A stretch of 64,000 nucleotides of DNA from Periplaneta americana (lineage: Eukaryota; Arthropoda; Insecta; Blattodea; Blattidae). Below, piece by piece: positions 9,274-21,748 of the stretch. The notes below the pieces were generated by a model, which saw only the letters and a list, made by a program, of their open reading frames with translations, ran no database searches and was not told where the DNA came from. Made by a program: the position numbers and the translations under genes. The stretch is from NCBI RefSeq assembly GCF_040183065.1, contig NW_027185533.1, positions 1 through 64,000 on the forward strand, given 5' to 3'. Every line of letters starts with the position of its first letter. The first letter of the stretch is position 1.

Positions 9274-12066
9274 ATGGCGTCCATCCTACTTCGACATGAC
9301 ATCACGATAATTCATTGCAATATTAGGCACCTGTATAACAACAGAACGGAACTCACTCACCTCATCCAAGAGCAAAAACCCGAAATCATATGTTTAAATG
9401 AAACCCACCTTCGAGACAAAGACCGCTTTACTATGAGAGACTTCACTATATATCGACGCGACAGACCTACGATAGGAGGAGGAGTTATGATTATGACTAA
9501 CAAAAACTTGACAACAACTCAAATTCCCCTACCCCTTCACCTCGACGACCAAGAATGTGTAATAATTCAAATCCACATAGGAAATTCTCGCATGCATGTG
9601 GCTTCTTTCTACTCTCCGCCAGCTAATCCACTCCCATCCACACTCCTGCGTTACCTTCACACCCTTCCAAATGTCATAATCACCACAGATATCAACGCCC
9701 ACCACCCCTTCCTCCATGATAACAATCGGAACACCAAAGGCAACCACCTAGTGACGCTCTTACCCAGTCTCAACCTAGTACAAGTTCCACTCCCTGCCCC
9801 CACACGCCTACCAACTCCTACTCAACAATTTACAACTCCTGATAAAATATTCATCTCTCCCAGATTACATAACCGACTCATCAATACTCTAGTCCTTCCC
9901 CCTCTAAATTCAGATCACGCACCCATACAAATTAAACTTGCCTGCCCCTTTTACCGCTCTCAACCCGTAAACGAAGCTATATACATGCGAGATTATCGTA
10001 ACGCTGATTGGCAGAAATTCAAAGATTACATATCTAAATCACTCCCTCATTTTCCAATCACGAAACACGAAGACTTAGACACCGCAGAGACTTTGTTTGT
10101 ACAGGTGCTTAATGAAGCTATTCAAGACTCAATACCACAAAAACGATATACCACTGACCGTCGCCGTGCACTACCTCCAGACATCTTAAAAATCATAAAG
10201 ACAAAAAGAGCAGCACACAGACTCTACATGCGCACCCATGAAGATGAAGACAGACGCCTCTACCGCTCACTACAAGAAGATGTCAAAGACGCTATACAGA
10301 GATACGAGACGCGACGATGGGACAAATTCATTCAGAAAGTCGACAAAGACAGACTAAACGCTCCCAAGCGATTTTGGGAAACCATAAAGCGTATTAGGGG
10401 CAAGTACCAATATACTTCCCACCCATTACGCAACAGACAACAAACGATTATTGACACACCAGGCAAACTGGAAGCCTTCCGACAGTTTCTATCCAACACG
10501 CACACAACACCTATACATCCAGATTTCGACCAAGATCATTACCATTTCATCACAGATCATATCAATAACCATCATATCCTCTATAATCCACTCCCAGCAC
10601 CAGCACCACGATCAACCGACGACCCCATCATTGATGACATCACCATACTAGACATCTCACTTGCCCTCCAAACATGCAAGAACTCAGCACCAGGACCTGA
10701 TGGTATCACATACCAAACACTTAAACAACTCCCGCCGACAGCCCTTAATTTTCTTGCTGGTCTTTTCACCCTCTCTTTGAAACTTGGACACGCTCCGACA
10801 CGCTGGAGACATTCACACATACTTCTATTTCCAAAACCTGGTAAAGACGCCTCAGACCCCGCCAACTACCGACCCATAAGCCTCACCCCGACTATTGCCA
10901 AGTTAATGGAGAAAGTACTCGTTTCACGCTTGCAGGTTTACCTGCGCGACCGAAATATGATTCCCGATTCTCAGGCGGGCTTCAGACCGGGAGTCCAGCC
11001 GACTGATCAGCTGATACGGGTACTTACCCCCATTGAGGAGGCCTACTCTAAACGACATTACTCAATCTTGGTAGCGCTCGACGCCAGACGAGCCTTTGAC
11101 ACAGTATGGCTGGACGCCTTGCGATATAAATTAACAAACATGCAATTTCCGCACGAAATAACACGCTGGATCTCCAGCTTCCTGAATAACCGATCTGGCC
11201 AGGTCCGTCTTGGCAGACAAGATCTGTCCCGCACCTTCCAAATCGAAGCAGGAGTTCCCCAGGGCAGCGTGATTTCCCCCCTGCTCTATAACATATATGT
11301 ATCTGACATCCCTCAACCCAACAACAATCAAGTGGGCCTGGCACAGTTTGCTGACGATGTTGCTTTCTGGGCCACCCATCCCCGCTTACGATCCGCCAGG
11401 GTACTAATAGACAACGCCCTGAGACAGTACACTGAGTGGGCCAACACCTGGAGAATTACCATCAACACCGAAAAAACCCAAACCTGTGTCTTCCGCCCCT
11501 CTTTAAAATCACGAATCACAAACAGACAACACATTACAATCGGACAAGCATTAATACCACTCCAACACAAAGTAACATATCTAGGCATTCCACTCACATC
11601 AAAACTCTCTTGGACTACAATAGCGCAAACAATATGGGACAAATACAACAAAGCCACTAAAGCAGTAAGCTACCTAAGCGGCATTAGACGACAAGGCTGC
11701 CACGCCAACACATTACTACACCTATATAAAGCACTGGTTCGATCCCAGTGCACCTACTCCTCCTACTTTCTATTGCAATCTTCACCCTCAACACAAAAGA
11801 AATTTGAGTCCCGTGAAAGGAAATTATTGCGCCAGATATTTCGACTACCCAAACATACCAGAAACGACACAGTATACATCCACACCAAAACGAAACCACT
11901 CTCCACACACCTAATCCGAACAGTCACTAAATACACACACTTCGCACTACGTCGCTCATACACACAACATATGTTTAACAATCCTCCACACACCAACAAG
12001 AACACAACCATTGAAAAACTCCTACAAGCCTATCAAGATCACTTCAATCCACAAAATAACCATTAA
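9274..12066 (+). CDS. LINE ORF2 protein, family A (APE endonuclease and reverse transcriptase)
   Basis: A 930-residue protein for target-primed reverse transcription. The AP-like endonuclease fills about residues 8-222, with N17 (NIRH), E43 (NETH), D139/N141 and the SDH motif at 213-215. The RT domain starts near residue 470 (APGPDG) and shows FPKPGK, NYRPISLT, ALDARRAFDTVW, GVPQGSVISP and the catalytic FADD at about 692-695. There is no RNase H and no C-terminal CCHC finger, which fits the Jockey clade better than R1 or I. The frame is unbroken. The endonuclease is the likely source of the insertion-site specificity. Confidence 0.93.
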   Translation: MASILLRHDITIIHCNIRHLYNNRTELTHLIQEQKPEIICLNETHLRDKDRFTMRDFTIYRRDRPTIGGGVMIMTNKNLTTTQIPLPLHLDDQECVIIQIHIGNSRMHVASFYSPPANPLPSTLLRYLHTLPNVIITTDINAHHPFLHDNNRNTKGNHLVTLLPSLNLVQVPLPAPTRLPTPTQQFTTPDKIFISPRLHNRLINTLVLPPLNSDHAPIQIKLACPFYRSQPVNEAIYMRDYRNADWQKFKDYISKSLPHFPITKHEDLDTAETLFVQVLNEAIQDSIPQKRYTTDRRRALPPDILKIIKTKRAAHRLYMRTHEDEDRRLYRSLQEDVKDAIQRYETRRWDKFIQKVDKDRLNAPKRFWETIKRIRGKYQYTSHPLRNRQQTIIDTPGKLEAFRQFLSNTHTTPIHPDFDQDHYHFITDHINNHHILYNPLPAPAPRSTDDPIIDDITILDISLALQTCKNSAPGPDGITYQTLKQLPPTALNFLAGLFTLSLKLGHAPTRWRHSHILLFPKPGKDASDPANYRPISLTPTIAKLMEKVLVSRLQVYLRDRNMIPDSQAGFRPGVQPTDQLIRVLTPIEEAYSKRHYSILVALDARRAFDTVWLDALRYKLTNMQFPHEITRWISSFLNNRSGQVRLGRQDLSRTFQIEAGVPQGSVISPLLYNIYVSDIPQPNNNQVGLAQFADDVAFWATHPRLRSARVLIDNALRQYTEWANTWRITINTEKTQTCVFRPSLKSRITNRQHITIGQALIPLQHKVTYLGIPLTSKLSWTTIAQTIWDKYNKATKAVSYLSGIRRQGCHANTLLHLYKALVRSQCTYSSYFLLQSSPSTQKKFESRERKLLRQIFRLPKHTRNDTVYIHTKTKPLSTHLIRTVTKYTHFALRRSYTQHMFNNPPHTNKNTTIEKLLQAYQDHFNPQNNH

Positions 12067-12715
12067 ACTCTCCCCCTCTCTCTCCCTCTCTACAAAACCC
12101 CTCGTCTCCCGGAGTCGGCTCATTCGCGGTCTGTCTCCCATAAATACCCCAAAAGAATGCCATCGTTGAGGAATGCACATACATGTCATAGACCAGAACC
12201 CGACACATACAATTAATAATCCACTTTCATCTACAACGAGAGGAAATCGAAATCAAATACCCCACCCACAACATAACGTACCAGCGAACATCTCTCCGAC
12301 TGCTGGATAGCTGAAGTCAAAATGCCAACGCACAAACACAAGGATAACAACAATATAAACAAATTGTGACTGCCCTCACCACTGCTTAGTGATGCATGAT
12401 AGCTATCGTTGAATAATTAACAGTAAATAAATACATTCAAAATTCACGCAAGCCCAGTAAATAATTTACATCACAAACAGTTCATGGTCACTCCTCAAAT
12501 AACAACAAATCAGAACTTAAAATCTGCTTCTTAAATCTTCTTTCTTACTTTCTACCCACCTGTCTTCTTTCCACGTCTCAATCTCAATCTCATAAAAGCC
12601 CTAAATATCCAACATTCTATTAACACTGCACTCACAAGCACTCACGGTCGAAGAGGGCATTGTAATGTAAGACCCTAAAACGACCGCTGGCTCTGCCAGC
12701 AATCAACTCTGACAC
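12067..12715 (+). other. 3' UTR of family A LINE
   Basis: About 650 nt, pyrimidine-rich just after the stop, ending in a structured segment (see the RNA structure entry) and then about 15 nt running to GACAC. No poly(A) tail or terminal short repeat is present. An AATAAAT-like motif near 12425 is too far from the end to be the 3' processing signal of the mobile RNA. Confidence 0.6.
12645..12700 (+). ncRNA. Predicted 3'-end RNA structure of family A LINE
   Basis: Outer helix CGGTCG (12645-12650) with CGACCG (12681-12686); an A-rich internal loop (AAG opposite AAAA); inner helix AGGG (12654-12657) with CCCT (12673-12676); then a second hairpin GCTGGC-TCT-GCCAGC (12686-12700). The same arrangement occurs at the 3' ends of the LINEs in units 2 and 3 with different paired bases. 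Likely role, inferred: recognition of the RNA by its own reverse transcriptase. Confidence 0.65.
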
Positions 12716-12759
12716 CGGGCCCTGCATCATTTTGGGCGAGGCGTCGTTCTTGTAGTTAA

Positions 12760-13158
<399 letters not shown>

Positions 13159-13176
13159 GCCCCTTCTCCGTAAAAC

Positions 13177-13192
13177 GGCCCTTTTAAGGGCC
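13177..13192 (+). terminator. Histone 3' stem-loop of H2A (unit 1)
   Basis: GGCCCTTTTAAGGGCC 18 nt past the stop; an AAAAG-containing stretch (CTCACAAAAGTCAG) downstream is a candidate U7-binding element. Confidence 0.9.
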
Positions 13193-14383
13193 CCACTAAC
13201 CTCACAAAAGTCAGAAATAGCCAGTATTGTTAATCCTCTCTCACGGCTTCGTAATGTAATTTCATTACGCGTGTCAACTTTCTCTCTCTCTCTATACCGG
13301 TGGGCTGATTTAATATCATCATTCTGTAATTTTGTGCTCTGAACGATGTCGTTGTCCCAGGTTCGCACTGAAGTACTTGAAACCGTTGTACATTTACTAG
13401 GCTATTGTGTGATAACACATTATACTGATGCATATAGAAAGGTTTCATTATTATTATATAATTTAACACAATACGAGTTAAATTAGATGATGATGCCAAG
13501 GTACATAGTTGGCTTCGAAATTTATGTAATATATTTCTATCATATTAGAGTAATGGAGATTATCGTGAAAATAATCACAAGTCCCCTTCTTTGGTGCCCA
13601 TCGTGGTTTTAGACATATACGTTTGAATATACTAGTTTACTTTACTACATACTACGAATGAAACTAATTTTGAATAAGAAATCGATAACTGGTGAACAAC
13701 TTACGGCGTTATAATAGAGTTCCTAATGCGTTTGTTTGTTGGTGCACATATTGGCCGCACGCGCAGGAACCCCAATACTGAGATGATGACATGACCTTCT
13801 CGTAGGAATCGAAGGCTTTGACAATTTGCGTTCGAATTTCCCCTCTCTCTGTCGTTTCGTTCGAACCGAAATGACGCAAGCTATACGTGGAAGTTGTCTG
13901 ACAGGACGAAGTCCTGTGTTCTGACATGCGATGTGTACCTCTTCTCCCCAGTGTTTACCACACTGGATTCCTATGACCTAAAAGTTGGCATTGCAAAAAC
14001 GTGGTGATGTGATGTTCAGTATGTGTCAATCCCCTCGGTTCCTTGTTACGGTCTGGTGAGCATTGCCTACCTGCGTTGTCATATTACCCACCAATTCTTC
14101 GGACAGTGATTATTGACTTACAGAAGTTTACAGTAACAGGTAACATAATCCGAGGAGCAAGGCTTCACAGAGGAATCCGGTCTTTCCACTTGATATACCA
14201 AGCGTTGGGGTCAGACCCATTTGAAAAACGGAGAGGCATTTCTTACAACGTCTTTTGCTGATACTGAAGTGCCCCTACGAAATAAGTTCTGTTTTCCGCA
14301 CTGGCCTGTTGAGCTAGTGGTCACACAGTAAAGGTGAATTAAATTAATCTCGACAACTACTGCCCTTTTTAGACGGATTTTAT
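13193..14383. other. H2A-H4 spacer
   Basis: About 1.2 kb between convergently read H2A and H4. A TC microsatellite lies near 13282-13296 and a small perfect hairpin, ACAGGAC-GAA-GTCCTGT, at 13901-13917. No gene is recognised; short ORFs have no family resemblance. Confidence 0.5.
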
Positions 14384-14399
14384 GGCCCTGAAAAGGGCC
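14384..14399 (-). terminator. Histone 3' stem-loop of H4 (unit 1)
   Basis: Sense GGCCCTTTTCAGGGCC, the canonical histone 3' signal, about 40 nt past the H4 stop. Confidence 0.92.
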
Positions 14400-14439
14400 G
14401 TTTTGCCGACGGATTCGGCAGCAGACGTGTGTAGGCAGT

Positions 14440-15357
<918 letters not shown>

Positions 15358-15386
15358 ATTAACAAAGGTACTCCTGCCCGCAAAAA

Positions 15387-15402
15387 GGCCCTTTTCAGGG
15401 CC
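15387..15402 (+). terminator. Histone 3' stem-loop of H3 (unit 1)
   Basis: GGCCCTTTTCAGGGCC, the canonical histone mRNA 3' signal. Confidence 0.92.
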
Positions 15403-16649
15403 ACTAGTTATTTCTCGGAAGAGCCGGTTGTACCGTACTCCAGGTCTCGTTCCTACTACCCTCAGTTCAAGGTCACCTCAATAATATAAATGGTTTCTCC
15501 CTTTCCATTCCTCACCGTATCAGCATTTTCCCACAGCCTGTTTGACAAATATCGCAATGTATCCTATAGGTTAATAAACAATTTTTTAATAGAACGATGG
15601 ATAACAAAGTTTCTTAGGAAAATTAAAAAAAAATTTCACAGTTCTATAATATTGCACATTATATATATTTACCAAATTAAGGGTTAACGCCGCCGGGACG
15701 AGTGATCCTCCGTCCGACCGATCACAAGCGCCAAGGCTCAAAGTGGTCCAGAAAGCAAATCTAGCTGGACTAAAAATGTGACATATTTCCATGAAACTTC
15801 GCACTATAGTCACTACTGTATAAGAGGAGAAACTACCCCTTTATAGACGATGCGTTTTGACAAAAATTAGTGACTTGTCTCATATATAATATATTGTTTT
15901 AATGAAACTTTACACAGTACTTACATGTAGCTCGTTTATACTATATTGGATACAAAATGTGATTATGATTGTATAAGAGTAGCTACTTGTCTCCTATCTA
16001 ACATTTTTTACTTTCACGAAACTATAACTGTGACTCATTATTTTCGATAGTACAGACGTGGTCTGCTTAGGAAAGGACAAGCGGAAGACTGTGACCTTTG
16101 TGACCTCGGGTGGGTATTACGATAACATTTATAACCGTCACCCTGATAAGCATCCGAGCAGCTTATTTCACAAAAGGAGTTTGAATACAAACAATTCCTT
16201 CAATCTACTACGATTATTACAATAACTGATTTCATTAATCTCCTCTCTTCTTTAGCAAAATATAAATTACCTTCAATTGGTCGATTCAGCAAACTTGTTC
16301 ATAAAACTTATCGCTATTGCGTCACGTTTCGCAATTTTTCTAAAGTAAAAACAAAAACACGAACAAACGCCTACTCCTTTAACCTCATCGCTCTCTTATC
16401 TCTAGAATCCCGGGGGGTAGAGAACCTGAATTCTCTGTGGTGTGAAACAAAGCAACCCGCAGGAGCAATGACACGTTCAATTGTCCTAATAATAGAAAAA
16501 AAATTACACGTCATTTAGTGTATTCAGAACATTTTTACAGGACCGTGTAGGATATTCACTCTCCTGTCGAATAGTTTCGGCGGCTGGTAGGCGATACGCA
16601 TTAATTAAAATAATACTTGCGTACCTTGTTCAGGACAGTGACTGTGCTA

Positions 16650-16704
<55 letters not shown>

Positions 16705-17006
16705 TCCTTTATTTGTAGCTTATTGATGACACCAGATGCCATAACGGAAATGCCGTGATGGTATGTTTGTTTAATATTCAAAATCAAGTGACAGACGCTA
16801 TTTGACTTTGCGGTGGAGGGGATAGGGACCTGATCTCGGATGTTCCGAGAGATGCCGGCGCACAGTTGTCCAGAACGCAAAACTATGTAAGAAAATCAAC
16901 TTCATCATAACCGAAGTTTAAGTAATATCTAGGCTTAAACAAAAGCTAGGCATTGTGCACAACAACATACAAAACATCAATATCAGTAAGAGGTGGGACA
17001 AAACAT

Positions 17007-17064
<58 letters not shown>

Positions 17065-17902
17065 TCACGCTCTTCAGTTGATTTTTGTTCGTGGGGTCAG
17101 TGGCTGTTTTATATTGTTAAACCTTCCCTTATGGAGGTCATAGGACAAGATGTGTACTTTCATTTAATACGCGAAAAGCAATCTATAATACGTTAGCATT
17201 CATTTAATTGGCACGTTTACTGAGATTTGTGCAACTAGTTTTTTTTTTTTTTTTTTTTTTTACGACATATTTAACAGGCTGTGCATTACAAGTAAACCTG
17301 AGTTAACTTTCAATTCTTCTACCCACACATTAATCAAATATTAAACTCTATACGGCTTAAAATTTAGCTGCTACATCCTGCAAACTTAGATGTTATATTC
17401 ATCTCTTGGTGGCGCTTTACGAATTCGACAGCAGCCACTTTTCAGAGTCTGGATGAAGGAGCTTAATTTCTCCAAGAAAAATTCAACACTTCTTGAACAT
17501 ATAATGAACAACTAAATTATGGAGTATATCCATGAATCTAGCATTTTGTTACCAACTGCGAAAAATATGGCAGGCTAGTCATCTTTTAGGAGCATAATTT
17601 CTATTAAAACATTAAAAATTATCAGAAACACTAATTTTTCCCTAATTCCCTAATTACACGAGCATAATTCGTTTTTGCATAGATGCGTATAAAATTTCAT
17701 GGAAATATGTTACATAGGGGAGAAATTATTAACTCTGTATAAATGTAGCCTCTAAACACAAGAAGTAGATTCCCATATAAAAACCATTATCTGAATTTAT
17801 GCTACCTGTAACTATACTGTGTGAAATATAATGTAAATATTTCAGTTAAGATAGAAATTATTAATTTAGTCTATAAAGCACTTCCGATACAACTCTTCAC
17901 AC

Positions 17903-17944
<42 letters not shown>

Positions 17945-17967
17945 TATAGTAATAGTAATAATAATAA

Positions 17968-17998
<31 letters not shown>

Positions 17999-18275
17999 AA
18001 GAATACACACTCGCCCGAATACAGAAATGTGAAGGGTCAGCAGGACAGAGTATTTGAGAATCATATCATATCATATCATAATATATATTCCTTACATTCA
18101 TGTTAACAACCCTTAAATGTGCAAAACTTCATATCTCACACTAGTTTATTAAAAAAGGTCGGACTGTAAAGAAAACAACTATCGCAATTTTCATATTTTA
18201 AGATTCCCTGCAGTTTATACAATTTCATTTATACCACTTAGGATGTATTCATTAAGGATATGCTAATTTTTAATG

Positions 18276-18306
<31 letters not shown>

Positions 18307-19156
18307 TCTATTATACTAAACATAAACCCACAAGAGAAAACAATACTTGTATTAACTGTAAACATTTTTCTTCCTTTCTTTATTTTTAGCAGAATCCTCC
18401 ATTTCACCCTTTATCTCACTAGATGCGCTTCCCGCAGACATTCTTCATTATATGTTTCACACACCACTTCGTAACACTTGCAGCGGTTGACTTTTGTTTT
18501 CTTGTCTTTTTCTCTAGGGTATATTGTACATAGTGCTCGGTATCGGTGCTCGTTCACGTGATATTTTACCTTTGTTTTTCTTGCTAACTCCTGCCAATTT
18601 TTCTGATATTTCCCGTAGTTGATTGGTCAAGTACTGCGGATTGATTCCCGGTTATAACAAACACACCTACACTACATTCCAATGATTTCTGACTCGTTAC
18701 TGCACATTTTAGAAACACTGTACGGAAGCACACGCAGTCTCTCGTAAATCAACAGGTTACAACAGAGACTTACACTTGCAAACGCGTGGGGATTTCAGAA
18801 AATTTCTTACTATTTCAGTACCTTTAACTGTACAACAGATTTTGTTTTCTCGAAAAAGAAAGGTCAACGTTACTATTGACAAAAGACAGAAACGTACGAT
18901 TACAATACCTTTATTTTAAACAATCTTAGAGGTGGTCTGGGAATTCCTAAACTCACCACGCGACTACTTAACCCTAGACAGGTAATCATCACTGTACTCA
19001 TGTTAAAGGTAAGCATTCGTAATTTTTACTACTCACATTTTAATTAACTGAAATCAACTCAATATCACACATTTAACAACTTTTACACTTTTCGTAGCCA
19101 TTAGTGTTCATTTAATTTTAAGTTTGTCATAAAGTCTTTACGTTCATGTTATTGTC
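15403..19156. other. H3-to-5S spacer, first part (unit 1)
   Basis: About 3.7 kb of AT-rich DNA with no functional gene seen. It holds three degenerate copies of a roughly 115-bp block (about 15775-16050) and the simple-repeat tracts listed separately. TGACATATTTCCATGAAACT near 15778 recurs inverted near 17690-17710, suggesting two opposed copies of one old element. A weak Cys-rich minus-strand reading near 18420-18600 is not assignable. Confidence 0.5.
16650..18305. repeat. Cluster of simple repeats (unit 1)
   Basis: CTTT repeats at about 16650-16710, a 52-nt T run at 17010-17061, a 23-nt T run at 17239-17261, AAT then GAA repeats at about 17904-18003, and CA repeats at about 18279-18305. 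Tract lengths vary among the units (first T run 52, 47 and 51 nt), while flanking DNA appears identical. Confidence 0.9.
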
Positions 19157-19607
19157 CTATTTACAATTAGTGCAAACAACAGCGCGATGTTCTCTGCAGA
19201 ACCCCTTTTTGCAAAGTCCACAAAATGTTGTCATCATTCTCCTCTTCTTTGCAGGACATTTATAGCAAACAGTACGTTCACCATCTGGCTGCATTACCTG
19301 GCATTGTTGTTGCACAGCAATGTTCAGATGTTCTTCAATTGTTGCCCGCAGAGATCGGTGTAAAGTAGGACGTGCAAAGCGGTGCTGCATCCACGGTTTT
19401 GTCAGCTCTTCACACAATTGGAAAATGAATTGTTTTCTTGATATTGTTTTCTGAGTTCTTCTAACTATAAATTATCCATGAATTTATACTTGCAATATTT
19501 AGCATGTTGTAAAATATTGCTAGTGGCCAGCGCCTCGTCTTTCTATTGCAGGAAAGATTGTGGCACATTTGACATAGTGTATCTACACCACCTTTAGTCC
19601 CATTGTA
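19157..19607 (-). pseudogene. piggyBac transposase C-terminal fragment (unit 2)
   Basis: The frame closing at 19157 ends in CYKCPAKKRRMMTTFCGLCK and GFCREHRAVVCTNCK, the cysteine/histidine-rich C-terminal finger of piggyBac transposases, preceded by WMQHRFARPTLHR. The GGVDTLCQM block lies at 19461-19607 in a different frame, so at least one frameshift separates them. Everything upstream on the coding strand is lost at a microsatellite. No ATG begins either frame. Confidence 0.85.
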
Positions 19608-19608
<1 letters not shown>

Positions 19609-19643
<35 letters not shown>

Positions 19644-20068
19644 GGCTTTACATATAACGTGTTGCTTACTGTTGTCATTGCAGTCCACGTCGGTGGGGGT
19701 GGGGGGGTTTCTTTCTCCTCCTCCTTCCTCTAAAAAGAGCAGTTACCAGGGTCTAAGGAAGTGAATGCCCTTTTCTTTCTGGGCTCATCCCTACATTTGT
19801 CTTAGCTCCTTAGGGAAAACCACGGAAAACCCTCAGGCTTGCGAATAGACTGAATGAATGAGAGGAGAAACTTTAAAGGTACGTGAAAACACGTCCATGC
19901 AAGGGAGTTGGGACTGTGAAAAATTGAATATGTGAAATCCAAGACTGTATTTGCCAGGCGAGCAAAGATGAAGAAGAAGAAAGGCTTACGTATGACGTGT
20001 GGCTTACTGTTGTCATTGCAGTCCGCGTCGGCCAGCGGTGGGAGGGGGGGGGGGTCAATATACCTGCA
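19609..20068. repeat. Short module pair with microsatellites (unit 2)
   Basis: Same layout as 161-620: ATA repeat plus module, then GAA run plus diverged module ending in a G-run. Confidence 0.45.
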
Positions 20069-20453
20069 CATATCAGTTCAAATTATAAAAACCTCTTAAT
20101 GCTACTGCGGTACTATTCCATTGCCGAACACAATATGAAGAAATTAGCAGATCCCTGAACTGAACTCTTATTACTCTGAAATTACCGCGCAGTACAATTA
20201 TAGCTATGACGCATTGCAAGCGTTAGTCACCATATCGATTTGCTAAGCAAATTTAATCCCTTTAGAGCATGTCCCCCCCCCCTCCTCCTCCATATCAGCC
20301 AACAACATACTGGATGAAGAAGACTCCTGCAAAAGGGACGAATTAAGATTTAATTTTATTTTAATGATAGACTAACATTGCAAAGTTCCAAAATAATTTT
20401 TTGCATTCCTTCATTACACTAGTCGTACAAAATTGCGGTCGTATCTCGTACTA

Positions 20454-21585
20454 TCTATACTAATAATAAATCTGTAGCCGAAATTTTTCTGGTAAGTTTC
20501 GATTTTCCAAAAGTAATTGGTCCTAACATATATAATTAACCACCCTGAAACCGAAAATCGCATTTTTGAAATTTTTGTTTGTATGTCTGTCTGTATGTTT
20601 GTTACCTTTTCACGCGATAATGGCTGAACCGATTTATATGAAAACTGGAATATAAATTAAGTTTGTTGTAACTTAGATTTTAGGCTATATGGCATTCGAA
20701 ATACATTATTTAAAAGGGGAGTTATAAGGGGGCCTGAATTAAATAAATCGAAATATCTCGCTTATTATTGATATTTGAGAAAAAATGTTACATAACAGAT
20801 GTTCCTTTAAAAATGATTTCCGTTAAGTTTTATTTTTTTACAACATTTTGATAGGACTGATATTTAATGAGATAAATGAGTTTTAAAATTAAAATAACGC
20901 TATCTAAGACGGTGCAATGAATTAAGAACAAATGACTTCGTCTATAAGGGGCCTTGGACAACAACAATCGAAACAGGGGCCTTGGACATCAACAAACAAT
21001 CGAAAGCTATTAAACATAGCCTACAGGGAATGTTTCTGTGTTTGTATGAAGTAATATCACAAGCTCGTAAATTAACTGATTTGTATAATTAGTTATTATT
21101 TCACCATTGGAAACTGTAGTTTCTCTAGATGGACATAATGCTATAATGTTATTACAGTAACGTCTGAGTAAATCGAGGACAGGTAAGATTAAAATAGCTT
21201 CTTATGCACAGAAAATTTGATAGGCTATTTTGTACATTCGTTTTCTGTATTTCTTAAAATAATATTTATGTACACGCATTTTAATCTCAGAGAATTAACG
21301 AACAACGAGAGTGTATTGATTTAGTATGCAGTAATAGTACTTTAGCTTGGCAATCCATTATTTTAATAATTCATATTTTAACTATGCTCAATTGAATCGT
21401 GTTAAAATACATAAAATATATATGCAATAAATGCAGTGCTAAAAAAAAATTGGGTAATATGCGAAGCAGATTATCTTGCGCTGTTGTAAAAGTTGTTCCC
21501 TGGATCAGACGTCCTATTTTAATTATGTAATTACTTTATATTTATTTCTAACAGGTGGAGCGGAGCGAACGGGTACGGCTAGCTA
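20454..21585 (+). mobile_element. Helitron-like non-autonomous element (unit 2)
   Basis: Same sequence and ends as the unit 1 copy at 1006-2137; an inherited copy within the repeat unit, not a new insertion. Confidence 0.45.
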
Positions 21586-21748
21586 ACAATAAGTGAGAAC
21601 TTACAATACAACAACAACAACAACAACAGCTGATAATCTGAAAGGGAACATAGTAATTTGGGGTGAATTAAAATGCAGCTTCCATTCGTTTAAAATTTCT
21701 TTAAATTTTAACTAAATATTAATGTAGATATTACCTCTAAAGGTAAAT

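Larger units (their letters stand above)
6208..12715 (+). mobile_element. Full-length Jockey-type LINE inserted at the H2A start site (family A)
   Basis: A two-ORF non-LTR retrotransposon: 5' UTR, gag-like ORF1, APE endonuclease plus reverse transcriptase ORF2, and a 3' UTR without a poly(A) tail. It is flanked by CGGGCCCTGCA at 6197-6207 and 12716-12726, the H2A promoter sequence that is present once in units 2 and 3. Both ORFs are open, so the copy looks young. It lies in the sense direction of H2A, between the TATA-like box and the H2A leader. Jockey type is inferred from the RT block LYNIYVSDIP, the lack of RNase H and the ORF1 knuckle layout. Confidence 0.92.

Noticed and set aside
6208-12715. 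R1-clade assignment for the site-specific LINEs
   Set aside because: ORF2 lacks the C-terminal CCHC finger usual in R1, and the RT block LYNIYVSDIP with no RNase H fits Jockey better; a tree would decide.
13901-13917. Hairpin ACAGGAC-GAA-GTCCTGT as a ribozyme or small RNA
   Set aside because: No hammerhead or other conserved core around it; likely a chance palindrome.
13709-13927. 72-residue minus-strand ORF in the H2A-H4 spacer, repeated in each unit
   Set aside because: No recognisable domain, and conservation between units reflects array homogenisation, not selection.
16993-17196. ORFs with long phenylalanine runs
   Set aside because: They are readings through poly(T) tracts.
18420-18600. 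Cys-containing minus-strand reading (RCKCYEVVCETYNEECLREA) as a second piggyBac finger
   Set aside because: Spacing of cysteines does not fit well and the frame is interrupted; resemblance too weak to call.
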